Part shown: piece after piece, positions 35,565 through 42,701 of the stretch
Numbering within the stretch: position 1 is the first letter of the stretch
Layout: each line of letters begins with the position of its first letter
NCBI RefSeq assembly: GCF_004571135.1
Contig: NZ_SPSB01000001.1
Coordinates: 372,001-436,000 of the forward strand
DNA: 64,000 nucleotides
Reading direction: 5' to 3'
From: Algoriphagus kandeliae
GTDB taxonomy: Bacteria; Bacteroidota; Bacteroidia; Cytophagales; Cyclobacteriaceae
Position numbers and translations under genes: made by a program
Notes under the pieces: generated by a model
Database searches by the model: none
Told to the model about the DNA's origin: nothing
What the model saw: only the letters and a program-made list of their open reading frames with translations

Positions 35565-35678
35565 GTGAAAAAGGTAAAAAGTAAAGTTTGGGTAAAACCA
35601 CAAATTTCTATAATTTCAATAAACGGAGGTCCTACTGTAAAAAGCCAAGAAAACCCATCACACCGATTGCCAAGTTGA
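35565..35678 (+). CDS. Candidate lasso-peptide precursor
   Basis: A 37-residue frame read from GTG at 35565 (a TTG lies 6 bases upstream) to TGA at 35676-35678. The leader is basic and has W-V-K-P at residues 9-12 followed by Q-I-S-I, matching the YxxPxL leader motif with Trp for Tyr. The only acidic residue in the whole peptide is Glu29, nine residues from Gly21 and eight from Gly22, so a 9- or 8-residue macrolactam ring is possible. The tail after the ring is NPSHRLPS and ends in Ser, the residue modified by kinases of this type. The leader lacks the usual Thr at -2 for either cut. Position between B2 and the nucleotidyltransferase supports the call. Confidence 0.72.
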   Translation: MKKVKSKVWVKPQISIISINGGPTVKSQENPSHRLPS

Positions 35679-35725
35679 CTTTGTGAAAATTTTACAGTTG
35701 AATTAGATTTTCTCATTTCAATATT

Positions 35726-36778
35726 TTGAAAAGTTTCTTGGATTTTGATAAGGTTGATTTTATAGTATTAAATTCTCGTCATCGCCTTTCCCTAGCTCAA
35801 ATTGATAAGTTGGGATTGCACAAGACAAAAAAAGAGGACTTAATCCAGGAAAAAGTAAAAGCCTTAGCTGAACTAAAACAAGTTCAATCTGCATTTGACC
35901 AACTTGGAGCATCTGGAATTTCTTTTATTTTATTGAAAGGAATAGGGCTTTCTCAACGTATTTACCAAGATCCAACTTTTCGATGTTCAAAAGACTTGGA
36001 CATCCTCGTTCCAAATAGGGAAGAGGTAATTCAACTTAGGACTTTTTTATTGGAAAATGGCTGGGAGCCTGTTTATTCCTATTGGGTTGAGGACTTGCCT
36101 CAGCGGGATTGGTATTTGGATTTAGCTAACGATGAACCTTTGGTAAATCCAGAAACTGGAATCAATATCGAAATTCACTGGGACTTGGATCGCTTAATAT
36201 TTGATTTGCCTTCAACAGAATTTCAGGAATTAATTCAACAGAATACTACTAGGATTCAGGTTTTAAATCGCTCTATAAGAGTCTTAAGCCCAGAATTAGA
36301 ATTGGTCTATCTTTTTGCTCATGGGGCTAGGCATGCCTGGTTTCGATTAAAGTGGCTGGTGGATATTATCCATTATCCGGTTGAGAAAATTGATCAACCA
36401 AAATTTCAAAAATTACTGAAGCGTTTTCATGCCACCCATTTTCTCCCAGAAGCAAATGAATTGGCGAATTTTTATTTTGGAAGAGGGATTGAACTTCCAA
36501 TGCAGGGTAAGCCAAATCCATTTGTAATTAAGTATTCTAAGGAGCAAATAGCTAACGAAGTCGTAATTGGTTTTCCTAATTTGAAAGCTTTCCTCAAATA
36601 TCTTTACCATCACTATTTCTTATTCGAAAAGAAAAGCAAGGCATTCAAATTTCTTTTTCGAACCATCGGAATACGTCCACAGGATATATCTGCAGTCAAA
36701 TTACCCTACTATTGGCAGTACTTTTTCTATAGGTATTATTCTTTGTTGAAGAGGAAGATGAACCCCCTTCGGGAGTGA
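35726..36778 (+). CDS. Nucleotidyltransferase-family protein (lasso-associated)
   Basis: A 350-residue protein with the uncharacterised NTP-transferase layout: FILLKGIGLSQRIY, then DPTFRCSKDLDILVP holding the D-x-D metal site, then EIHWDLD and the helical HGARHAWFRLKWLVDI block. It starts with TTG, 47 bases after the precursor stop; the paralogue at 46267 also uses TTG at the same point of the alignment (before RHRLSLAQI). Similar genes accompany kinases in some lasso clusters and may add a nucleotide to the phosphorylated tail. Whether it acts on this peptide is inference. Confidence 0.82.
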   Translation: MKSFLDFDKVDFIVLNSRHRLSLAQIDKLGLHKTKKEDLIQEKVKALAELKQVQSAFDQLGASGISFILLKGIGLSQRIYQDPTFRCSKDLDILVPNREEVIQLRTFLLENGWEPVYSYWVEDLPQRDWYLDLANDEPLVNPETGINIEIHWDLDRLIFDLPSTEFQELIQQNTTRIQVLNRSIRVLSPELELVYLFAHGARHAWFRLKWLVDIIHYPVEKIDQPKFQKLLKRFHATHFLPEANELANFYFGRGIELPMQGKPNPFVIKYSKEQIANEVVIGFPNLKAFLKYLYHHYFLFEKKSKAFKFLFRTIGIRPQDISAVKLPYYWQYFFYRYYSLLKRKMNPLRE

Positions 36779-37052
36779 AATATGCCTTCGGCGAAATAGG
36801 CTTCACTTCGTTCAGCGCCTGCCTGCCTTGTCAGGAAATACTCCTCCTTTCAGTCGAGAAATACGTTCGGCTTCGCCTTGCAAAATATACTCCCTTCGGT
36901 CGTGAAATATGCCTTCGGCGAAATATGCTTTGCGAAATATACCTCCTTTCAGTCGGTGAAATACGCTTTCAGCGAGATATGCTTCACTTTGTTCAGCTAG
37001 ATAAACTCAGCTTCGCTTCGTTAGATATGCCTTCAGCAAGATAGGCTCCGCG
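36779..37052. repeat. Array C of short hairpins with GAAATA/GAGATA spacers
   Basis: Units such as GAAATATGCCTTCGGCGAAATA, GAAATACTCCTCC...CAG and GATATGCCTTCAGCAAGATA follow the nucleotidyltransferase stop directly. Stems are GCC/GGC, CTCC/GGAG-like or CGC/GCG with TTC-type loops. One segment (CCTGCCTGCCTTGTCAGG) resembles part of the GC-rich cluster at 18983. A 89-codon frame through the array is judged fortuitous. Confidence 0.8.
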
Positions 37053-37054
37053 CC

Positions 37055-37185
37055 AATTCCCCCTTTGACCAATATTAAAGTAGCGACGATGAATTGTAAT
37101 CCAAAGGGGGCTAGGGGGATTTCTCTACAAACAATAAAGAAGGACTTTTCTGTATTACTACCTATAATTATTATGAACCCAAATC
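37055..37185. repeat. Interspersed element with CCCCC/GGGGG arms, copy 3
   Basis: AATTCCCCCTTTG, a loop of about 45 bases, then CCAAAGGGGG and CTAGGGGGATTT; the tail has AAGGACTTTTCTGTATTACT, close to copy 1. It is followed directly by the reverse hairpin units, as at 26135. Confidence 0.7.
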
Positions 37186-37425
37186 AGTAATTAAAATATC
37201 TCGGCGCAGCCATATCTTTTTTATCTGCGAAGCTATCTTAGAATAGTATTGGCAGTCCTGCCCTAAACCTCATGCTCCCCTTCGTGTTTTATGAACGGTG
37301 GCGAGAGTAATTAAAATATCTCGGCGCAGCCATATCTTTTTTTATCTGAGAAGCTATCTTAAAATACTATTGGCAGTCATGCCTTAAATCTACTGTTCCC
37401 CTTCATGTCCTCACAAACGGTGAAG
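37186..37425 (-). repeat. Two tandem 120-base units containing reverse hairpin-array motifs
   Basis: AGTAATTAAAATATCTCGG begins at 37186 and again at 37306, exactly 120 bases apart. Both units continue with GGCGCAGCC, a T-rich run, TCTGCGAAGC or TCTGAGAAGC, ATTGGCAGTC and CCCCTTC. A third decayed unit (GGCCTAGCCCC...CAGCTATCTT) lies near 37463-37500. Bases 37501-37613 are AT-rich with nothing else seen. Confidence 0.75.
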
Positions 37426-37613
37426 ACTGTACATCATCACAAATCTCTTCATCCAATTTATTGGCCTAGCCCCATCTTTTTCCATCTACCCAGCTATCTT
37501 TTTTACCATCAACCACCCATATAAATTGCAAACTCACCTTCATTTATTTCTATTTTATCCTCATTTTATTTAGTAAGTTAGTTTCACCAAACAAGCCATT
37601 TTATTACCCGAGA

Positions 37614-39005
37614 ATGCAAACAGATTCCCGGTTTGTCCTAAAAGGAGCCTTTTTATTTTTCCTCATAATCTTCAATGGAGGATGGGAAACCTTTGCCCAG
37701 CAAAGGGTAAGTTTGCGGATAAAGCCCGCTGAGGTTTCCAGTATTTCCGACTTTTCAGGATTTGCCCCTTATTTTTCGGAAGAGATGATATTATCCTTGC
37801 AGGATATCCCTTTTACCTACAATCGGAATTTCGAATTAATAGTCCATGATGGGGATGTCTATGCCTTCTCATCCTGCTATTTGGATGTATATCGCTGGGA
37901 AGAAAAAGCCTGGAAGAATCTCTATCAGTTTGATAATAAAGGCTACACCTGTGGGAGTGAGGTGTTTTTTTATAAAGAGCAACTGCATTTACTTGGCGGA
38001 TATGGATTTTGGAACAACCACTCAGATCTCCTGAGCTTTGATGAAATAACAGGTTCCTGGTCTTTAGAAACCATAGAGAACCAACCTATGGATTACAATT
38101 CTGAATTGATTGGAATAGGGGAGACTTCGGCATTTGTGTTTCTGGGTATCCACCATAATCCCCGTCTTGGAATCGATAATGTTTTTGAGGATGATGGGTA
38201 TATGCTGGATTTTGAATCTCAAACCTGGAGTCGCCTGAATTTTGATGGCTTACTTTCTTTAACTCCGGGAAAAGCTGAGTTTCTGGCACAGCGGGGGCTA
38301 GGAGTTGATACAGAAAATTATTTTGTGATCAACGCCTTCACGTCCAAAACCCATATTTTGGGAATGGTCCTTTTTGATAAGAAAACACTGGAATTCCGCT
38401 TCTTTAAACGGGATTCTCCTTTCGACTTTTTCAATTTTGCTAATTGGATACTTGTAGAAGGGGACCAAATCAAATTCCTCGATAATCAAAATCAAACTCG
38501 AACCTTAGACATAGCTGAATCCTATCAACAAGCTGAATTTGTAGGAAAGGCCACCATTCAAGGCATCTCGGTAGAATCCAATTTTCTCAAAAACTGGGAA
38601 TATGTTATTCTCATTGTTAGTTCAATTTTTGCCAGCACTGCTTTGCTATTCTTTTTAGGTATTAAACTATTCCCAACCCAAAGTCAAATTTTCCTAGACA
38701 GATTCAGACTGTTTAAAATTCAGAAAGAAGACTCTCAGAAAAATGAAAAAGAGGAGGCAAAAAAAATTTGGGAGAAGTTGCTGTATTTAGAAGGTGAAAT
38801 CCTAACCACCGAGCAATTGGATCAGGTTTTTCAAATTGATGCCTTACCAAACGCTGATCGTAGGAAAGTAAAGCGATCCCGACTCATCAAGGAAATCAAT
38901 CGACAGAGTGAAGAAAAATGGGGCTATACCTTGATTAGTAGAAAAAGAAATCCGGAGGATAAGCGATTTTTCCTTTTTCAAATAAATAAGCAACCTAATT
39001 CCTAA
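37614..39005 (+). CDS. Membrane protein with propeller-like ectodomain and conserved cytosolic tail (paralogue 1)
   Basis: A 463-residue single-pass protein. A signal sequence (GAFLFFLIIFNGGWETFAQ) precedes an ectodomain of about 300 residues with kelch-like blades: DGDVYAFSSCYLDVYRWEEKAWKNLYQFDN, LHLLGGYGFWNNHSDLLSFD, TGSW. A membrane helix spans about 331-353. The cytosolic tail ends in a conserved 65-residue block (ILTTEQLDQVF, then KVKRSRLIKEINRQSEEKWGYTLI) that is shared with the gene at 39317. The basic SRLIKEIN helix looks like a DNA- or protein-binding helix, but I cannot name the domain. A membrane-bound regulator is one reading; no function is claimed. Confidence 0.85.
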   Translation: MQTDSRFVLKGAFLFFLIIFNGGWETFAQQRVSLRIKPAEVSSISDFSGFAPYFSEEMILSLQDIPFTYNRNFELIVHDGDVYAFSSCYLDVYRWEEKAWKNLYQFDNKGYTCGSEVFFYKEQLHLLGGYGFWNNHSDLLSFDEITGSWSLETIENQPMDYNSELIGIGETSAFVFLGIHHNPRLGIDNVFEDDGYMLDFESQTWSRLNFDGLLSLTPGKAEFLAQRGLGVDTENYFVINAFTSKTHILGMVLFDKKTLEFRFFKRDSPFDFFNFANWILVEGDQIKFLDNQNQTRTLDIAESYQQAEFVGKATIQGISVESNFLKNWEYVILIVSSIFASTALLFFLGIKLFPTQSQIFLDRFRLFKIQKEDSQKNEKEEAKKIWEKLLYLEGEILTTEQLDQVFQIDALPNADRRKVKRSRLIKEINRQSEEKWGYTLISRKRNPEDKRFFLFQINKQPNS

Positions 39006-39202
39006 AATAGAGTCCAAACAAGGGTTTTTTATTCCCTTTCGAGTAGTCAACTTTGAAAAATCTAAATTCAGATTTTTTGTTACTTGTTATTTCGGTCCTC
39101 AATAAATCCAAGTATTTGACGATTTTGATTAGTTTTTATTTAATTCTTCTTTTTCATTTATGATTATAAGTAATTGAATTTCAGATAAAAATAAATTTTA
39201 CC

Positions 39203-39233
39203 AAAATAGGTAACAATTTCTGTTACCTATTTT
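39203..39233. promoter_or_regulatory. Perfect 13-bp inverted repeat upstream of paralogue 2
   Basis: Arms AAAATAGGTAACA and TGTTACCTATTTT with a 5-base loop. It lies 35 bases upstream of a TAnnTTTG box and 84 bases upstream of the gene start. It could be an operator, or a terminator for the upstream gene about 200 bases away, which lacks a T tract. The gap 39006-39316 holds nothing else of note. Confidence 0.55.
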
Positions 39234-39267
39234 ACCTGATTTTATTAAATTAGTTTTCAGCAGTAAT

Positions 39268-39275
39268 TATTTTTG
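39268..39275 (+). promoter_or_regulatory. Candidate -7 promoter box (TATTTTTG) for paralogue 2
   Basis: Exact TAnnTTTG match 41 bases before the ATG at 39317; weak -33. Confidence 0.4.
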
Positions 39276-39316
39276 CCTTCGAAATTCTTTGAAAGTTAAT
39301 ATTGTCTCTTGTCTGT

Positions 39317-40675
39317 ATGAGATTTTGGTTTTTTAGTTTCTTAGTGTTTATCGGTTTGGTACCGATGCTTTCCGCTACTCAGTCTGCCAAACTGAAAATA
39401 TGGCCATTGGAGTTTGGGGATACCTACAACTTCGATAGGCTTTCACCTTATTTTTCCGAGGCTCAGTTGGACTCCTTGCTTTCCAATCCATTTGAAATCG
39501 CAGGGGCATTTGAATTAATGCGGGATGAATCCGGGATATACGCCTTTTCTTCATGTTACCTGGATGTTTATCAATGGACTGCTGAAGGATGGAAAAATCT
39601 GTACGGTTTTGACAATAAGGGCTATACCTGTGGAGCAAAGTATTTTGTACGTGAAGGTTCGATTTACTCCTTAGGAGGATATGGTTTTTGGCGCAATCAT
39701 TTGGATTTATTGTCCTTTGATAAAGAAACGGGTTCTTGGTCTCTTATGACTCCCAAAAACCAACCCATTGATTTTGCGCCGGGAATTGCTGGTTTGAGTG
39801 ATAAGGGGATATTGGTGCTTTTGCCTTTTGAAGAAAATCTAAGACAGGATAAAAAAGGAGAACATGGACAGGGTTTTTTCCTCGACTTGGATGAAATGGC
39901 TTGGAAATATCTGTCTTTAGGTAGTATCGTATCTTACGACCCATTTGAGAGTCAATTTGTAGTAGATTCTACCGTGCCATTAGACACAGAGGATTATCTG
40001 GCCTTCGCTTGCATCGGGACTGAAAAAAGACGGATCGGTTTTTTGATCATGGAAAAGTCTTCTTTAGAAATCCGATTTTTCAGGTTGGAAAAAGGTCTTG
40101 ATTTTGTCTTTAGACCAACTTGGCTATTGCAAGTGGATAATTTGGTATCCATTCAGACCTACATGGATGGAATTCAGGAATTTGATTTAGATGATTTTTT
40201 TAGAAAGGGGGAGTTTGTTGGAAAGGCTGAAATTCTTCCGATTAGTCCCGATGGAATTGAAGAGTTGAAACGTGATTATGTTTTGATTATCAGTTGCGTC
40301 CTAATTGTTACCGGGATCGTGCTGTTTTTCATGTTTCAAAATGCCATCAAAAAGCAAAAAGCTGCCAAAACTTTTTCCAATGGTACTTCTAATGGTTCGA
40401 GCCTACCCGAGAATATGGATAATGGAATCGAATCTAATGGCTGGATTCATCAGTTTCACCCTTTTAAGGGAAGGCTTTTGACAGTAGAAGAATTGGATAA
40501 GGTTTTGAATATCGATCATCTTCCCAATCCGGATAATAAAAAAGTAAGGCGCTCAAGGTTGATCAAAGAGGTAAATCAGCATAGTGAACAGGAATTAGGC
40601 TATACGCTGATTACCCGCAAAAAGAACCCGGAGGATAAACGCTATTTATTGTATGAAATCAACGGACAAGAATAG
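39317..40675 (+). CDS. Membrane protein with propeller-like ectodomain and conserved cytosolic tail (paralogue 2)
   Basis: The ATG at 39317 (452 residues) gives a clean signal sequence (MRFWFFSFLVFIGLVP); a TTG 15 bases upstream is the alternative. It aligns with the gene at 37614 throughout: APYFSEE/SPYFSEA, YAFSSCYLDVY, the shared NKGYTCG and GGYGFW blades, a membrane helix at about 322-343 and the same tail (LLTVEELDKVL, KVRRSRLIKEVNQHSEQELGYTLI, NPEDKRYLLYEI). A low-complexity Asn/Ser/Gly linker separates helix and tail. The pair arose by duplication. Its partner gene at 40717 follows 41 bases later. Confidence 0.85.
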   Translation: MRFWFFSFLVFIGLVPMLSATQSAKLKIWPLEFGDTYNFDRLSPYFSEAQLDSLLSNPFEIAGAFELMRDESGIYAFSSCYLDVYQWTAEGWKNLYGFDNKGYTCGAKYFVREGSIYSLGGYGFWRNHLDLLSFDKETGSWSLMTPKNQPIDFAPGIAGLSDKGILVLLPFEENLRQDKKGEHGQGFFLDLDEMAWKYLSLGSIVSYDPFESQFVVDSTVPLDTEDYLAFACIGTEKRRIGFLIMEKSSLEIRFFRLEKGLDFVFRPTWLLQVDNLVSIQTYMDGIQEFDLDDFFRKGEFVGKAEILPISPDGIEELKRDYVLIISCVLIVTGIVLFFMFQNAIKKQKAAKTFSNGTSNGSSLPENMDNGIESNGWIHQFHPFKGRLLTVEELDKVLNIDHLPNPDNKKVRRSRLIKEVNQHSEQELGYTLITRKKNPEDKRYLLYEINGQE

Positions 40676-40716
40676 TCTTTAGGGAATTACAAAATTTTGC
40701 TTTTATCAATTATTCT

Positions 40717-41277
40717 ATGATCTCTTATTTAAAAAAGTTTTTTACAGGATCTAAAGAGGTTCGAAAAACCATCAATGGGTGGCCCTATACCTACCGGTAT
40801 TCTGACAAACCCGTTTTTTTCGATCCTATCCAAATGCTAAAGGAATTAAACTTCCGATATCAGGACTCCGGTGTTCAACGCCTGCAATACCGTTTTACCG
40901 AAGATCCCCTTCCGAGATTCATGGAATTCCCAAAGGATTCCGATTCGGCTTCCGTTTATTGTAAGATTCAACTTCATGAGAAAGAATTTGAGGTATTTCG
41001 ATATGTATTTAAAATATCCCATTTTCCGGCAAGTCATTATCGATTTGTCTATGGGGGAGATCAAATCGCAACCTTCACCCGCATGTACCATCAATCCTTC
41101 TATCACCAAAACTTGGGGCTTAAGTTGGCTACCATCCATAAAGATTCCCTGGATCTTTCAACAGACAAATGGGCCTGGGAACATCCCGATGGGAAGGTTC
41201 TCTTTTTGGAGAAATTTGGCTATCCCCAAGTATGGAACTTTCAAGATTTCACCCAAATCAAACAATTAATCAACTGA
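40717..41277 (+). CDS. Hypothetical soluble protein
   Basis: A 186-residue protein with no signal peptide or membrane segment. It is rich in aromatic residues (WPYTYRY, FRYVFKISHFP, HYRFVYGG) and probably a beta-rich fold. I do not recognise a family. It lies 41 bases after the second propeller-like gene, so they may share a transcript. Confidence 0.7.
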   Translation: MISYLKKFFTGSKEVRKTINGWPYTYRYSDKPVFFDPIQMLKELNFRYQDSGVQRLQYRFTEDPLPRFMEFPKDSDSASVYCKIQLHEKEFEVFRYVFKISHFPASHYRFVYGGDQIATFTRMYHQSFYHQNLGLKLATIHKDSLDLSTDKWAWEHPDGKVLFLEKFGYPQVWNFQDFTQIKQLIN

Positions 41278-41378
41278 TTGAAAGACAATCCATTTGCAGA
41301 ATTTCCCTTCTTTCATTGGGAAAAAGTGGAAACAAAATGCAAAAAAATGGATGTATAAAGTCTTAAATTTTAGTTGCA

Positions 41379-41405
41379 AAACTGAGTACCAAAACTACTC
41401 AGTTT
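41379..41405. promoter_or_regulatory. 10-bp inverted repeat next to a -7-like box
   Basis: Arms AAACTGAGTA and TACTCAGTTT around a 7-base loop. Three bases after it is TATATTTG (41408-41415), an exact TAnnTTTG match. This may be an operator-promoter for the capsule genes, or the hairpin may end the transcript before it. Confidence 0.45.
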
Positions 41406-41415
41406 AGTATATTTG

Positions 41416-41690
41416 AAGGGCCAATTCACCCCCGTTTTTGAAGTTTTGGATTGGCTTTTCTAAACCCACCTAAGGGTATATTTCTTTTTAATAAAGGCTA
41501 AGACCAAAGAAAGAAAAAGATCGAGTTTGAAGATTGATTCTGAGCTGCAGATCATCGGCAGATCTCCTTCTCTTCCCACTCTTTTTTCTTGAAATGGGAC
41601 TGAAAGGGCGAAGCCGTAGGTAGACCACTGAATTTCGGTCCTGAAAAAGTTTCTAAGTTGGAATACATTAGGGAATCCCTTTCTTGATAT
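41416..41690 (+). other. Long noncoding leader with possible RNA structure
   Basis: No credible gene. Possible stems are GCCAAT/ATTGGC near 41420-41456, and GGACTGAAA with TTTCGGTCC (allowing a G-U pair) at roughly 41599-41643, enclosing GGGCGAAGCC. It lies between the box at 41408 and the cytidylyltransferase gene and could be the 5' leader of the capsule transcript. No known riboswitch class is recognised. Confidence 0.3.
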
Positions 41691-41691
41691 T

Positions 41692-41779
41692 GTTAAACGT
41701 TCAACGTTAAAAGATTAAGTGCTCTTTTTTATAAGTTGGAGTCCAATAACCCAAAACCTTGAACTCTGAACCCCTAACT
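41692..41779. repeat. Heptad element 1 (degenerate)
   Basis: GTTAAACGTTCAACGTT on the left, and about 40 bases later CCAAAACCTTGAACTCTGAACCCC on the right in two runs of 7-base units. It ends just before the cytidylyltransferase ATG. This is the most decayed member of the set. Confidence 0.5.
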
Positions 41780-41787
41780 CTCTATTT

Positions 41788-42207
41788 ATGAAAAGAGGAA
41801 TAATTGTTTCCGGTTACTTCAACCCACTTCACAAAGGCCATATTGAATATTTCAATAATGCCAAAGCTGCTGGGGATGAATTGATAGTCATAGTAAACAG
41901 TGATCATCAACGGGCATTGAAGGGTTCAAAGGAGTTTCAGTTGGAAGATGAACGCATGTTTATAGTATCCAATATCAAAAGTGTAGACCGGGTATATCTT
42001 TCCATTGATCAGGATAGAACGGTCTGTGAAACGATTAGAAAGGTTCACCAAGAATTAGGAGCTACCTACCAACTTGCCTTCGCAAACGGAGGAGATCAGA
42101 ATAATCAATCCATTCCTGAGGTTCCAGTTTGTCAAGAATTGGGCATAGAACTATTAGATGGAATGGGAGAGAAGATTCAATCTAGTAGTTGGTTGCTTCG
42201 CAGTTAA
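41788..42207 (+). CDS. Cytidylyltransferase-family nucleotidyltransferase
   Basis: A 139-residue protein of the GlmU-N/TagD/RfaE-type cytidylyltransferase superfamily. The nucleotide-binding motif is complete: VSGYFNPLHKGHIEYF with HxGH as HKGH, and the later ISxS-like site is replaced by EKIQSSSWLL. It probably activates a sugar or polyol phosphate with CTP or ATP for the polysaccharide; the substrate is unknown. It stands alone between two heptad-repeat elements. Confidence 0.85.
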   Translation: MKRGIIVSGYFNPLHKGHIEYFNNAKAAGDELIVIVNSDHQRALKGSKEFQLEDERMFIVSNIKSVDRVYLSIDQDRTVCETIRKVHQELGATYQLAFANGGDQNNQSIPEVPVCQELGIELLDGMGEKIQSSSWLLRS

Positions 42208-42208
42208 A

Positions 42209-42304
42209 AGTTCAAGGTTCAATGTTCAACGTTGTAACCTCAAACCCCGAACCTAGAACCTAGAACCCCGAACCCAAAACGCTTAACAATTAACGCTTAA
42301 CATT
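42209..42304. repeat. Heptad element 2
   Basis: Left half GTTCAAG-type units (AGTTCAA, GGTTCAA, TGTTCAA), right half GAAC-type units in register of seven (CCCGAAC, CTAGAAC, CTAGAAC, CCCGAAC, CCAAAAC), then CGCTTAACAATTAACGCTTAACATT split over two runs. The part from 42259 is repeated almost exactly at 43408. Confidence 0.8.
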
Positions 42305-42380
42305 CACTTCCTCAGTTCACCTTCAACTCTGAGCTCAAACAAATAAACTGCTGGAAATCTAGTCTAATTCCTGTAAGTTT

Positions 42381-42701
42381 ATGGAAATGAAAGATACAAA
42401 ATCCAATATTCAGCCCTCTGATTTTTCAAGGCATCTCTTTTGGGATGTGGATATTGAAAAAGTCAATTTGGAGCAATCAAAAAAATGGTTGATTGAAAGG
42501 GTTTTAGAATATGGGCTCTTAAGCGATTGGAGGAAAATCAAAGAGATTTTTGGTCTGGAAGAAATAAAAAAGATAGCATTAGAACTTCGGTCAATGGATG
42601 ATGTAACCCTGTCTTTTTTATGCCTCCTGTTTGATTTGGAACCAAATAATTTTAGATGCTACACAAGGAAACAGTCAATTCCAGACTTTTGGAAATCCTG
42701 A
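42381..42701 (+). CDS. AbiE-like antitoxin (DUF6922-type)
   Basis: A 106-residue soluble helical protein. Its core (FSRHLFWDVDIEKVNLEQ, then RVLEYGLLSDW) matches what I know of the small partner of AbiEii-type nucleotidyltransferase toxins in Bacteroidota. It overlaps the toxin gene by 46 bases, so the pair is coupled. The assignment to an antitoxin role comes from that pairing. No helix-turn-helix is obvious. Confidence 0.8.
   Translation: MEMKDTKSNIQPSDFSRHLFWDVDIEKVNLEQSKKWLIERVLEYGLLSDWRKIKEIFGLEEIKKIALELRSMDDVTLSFLCLLFDLEPNNFRCYTRKQSIPDFWKS

Noticed and set aside
35522-35716. Minus-strand open frame opposite the lasso precursor
   Set aside because: No family features; the plus-strand frame has a leader motif, a ring residue and the right neighbours.
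36775-37044. Plus-strand open frame of 89 codons through hairpin array C
   Set aside because: It runs through a short-repeat array, has no recognisable domain and its odd composition is explained by the repeat.
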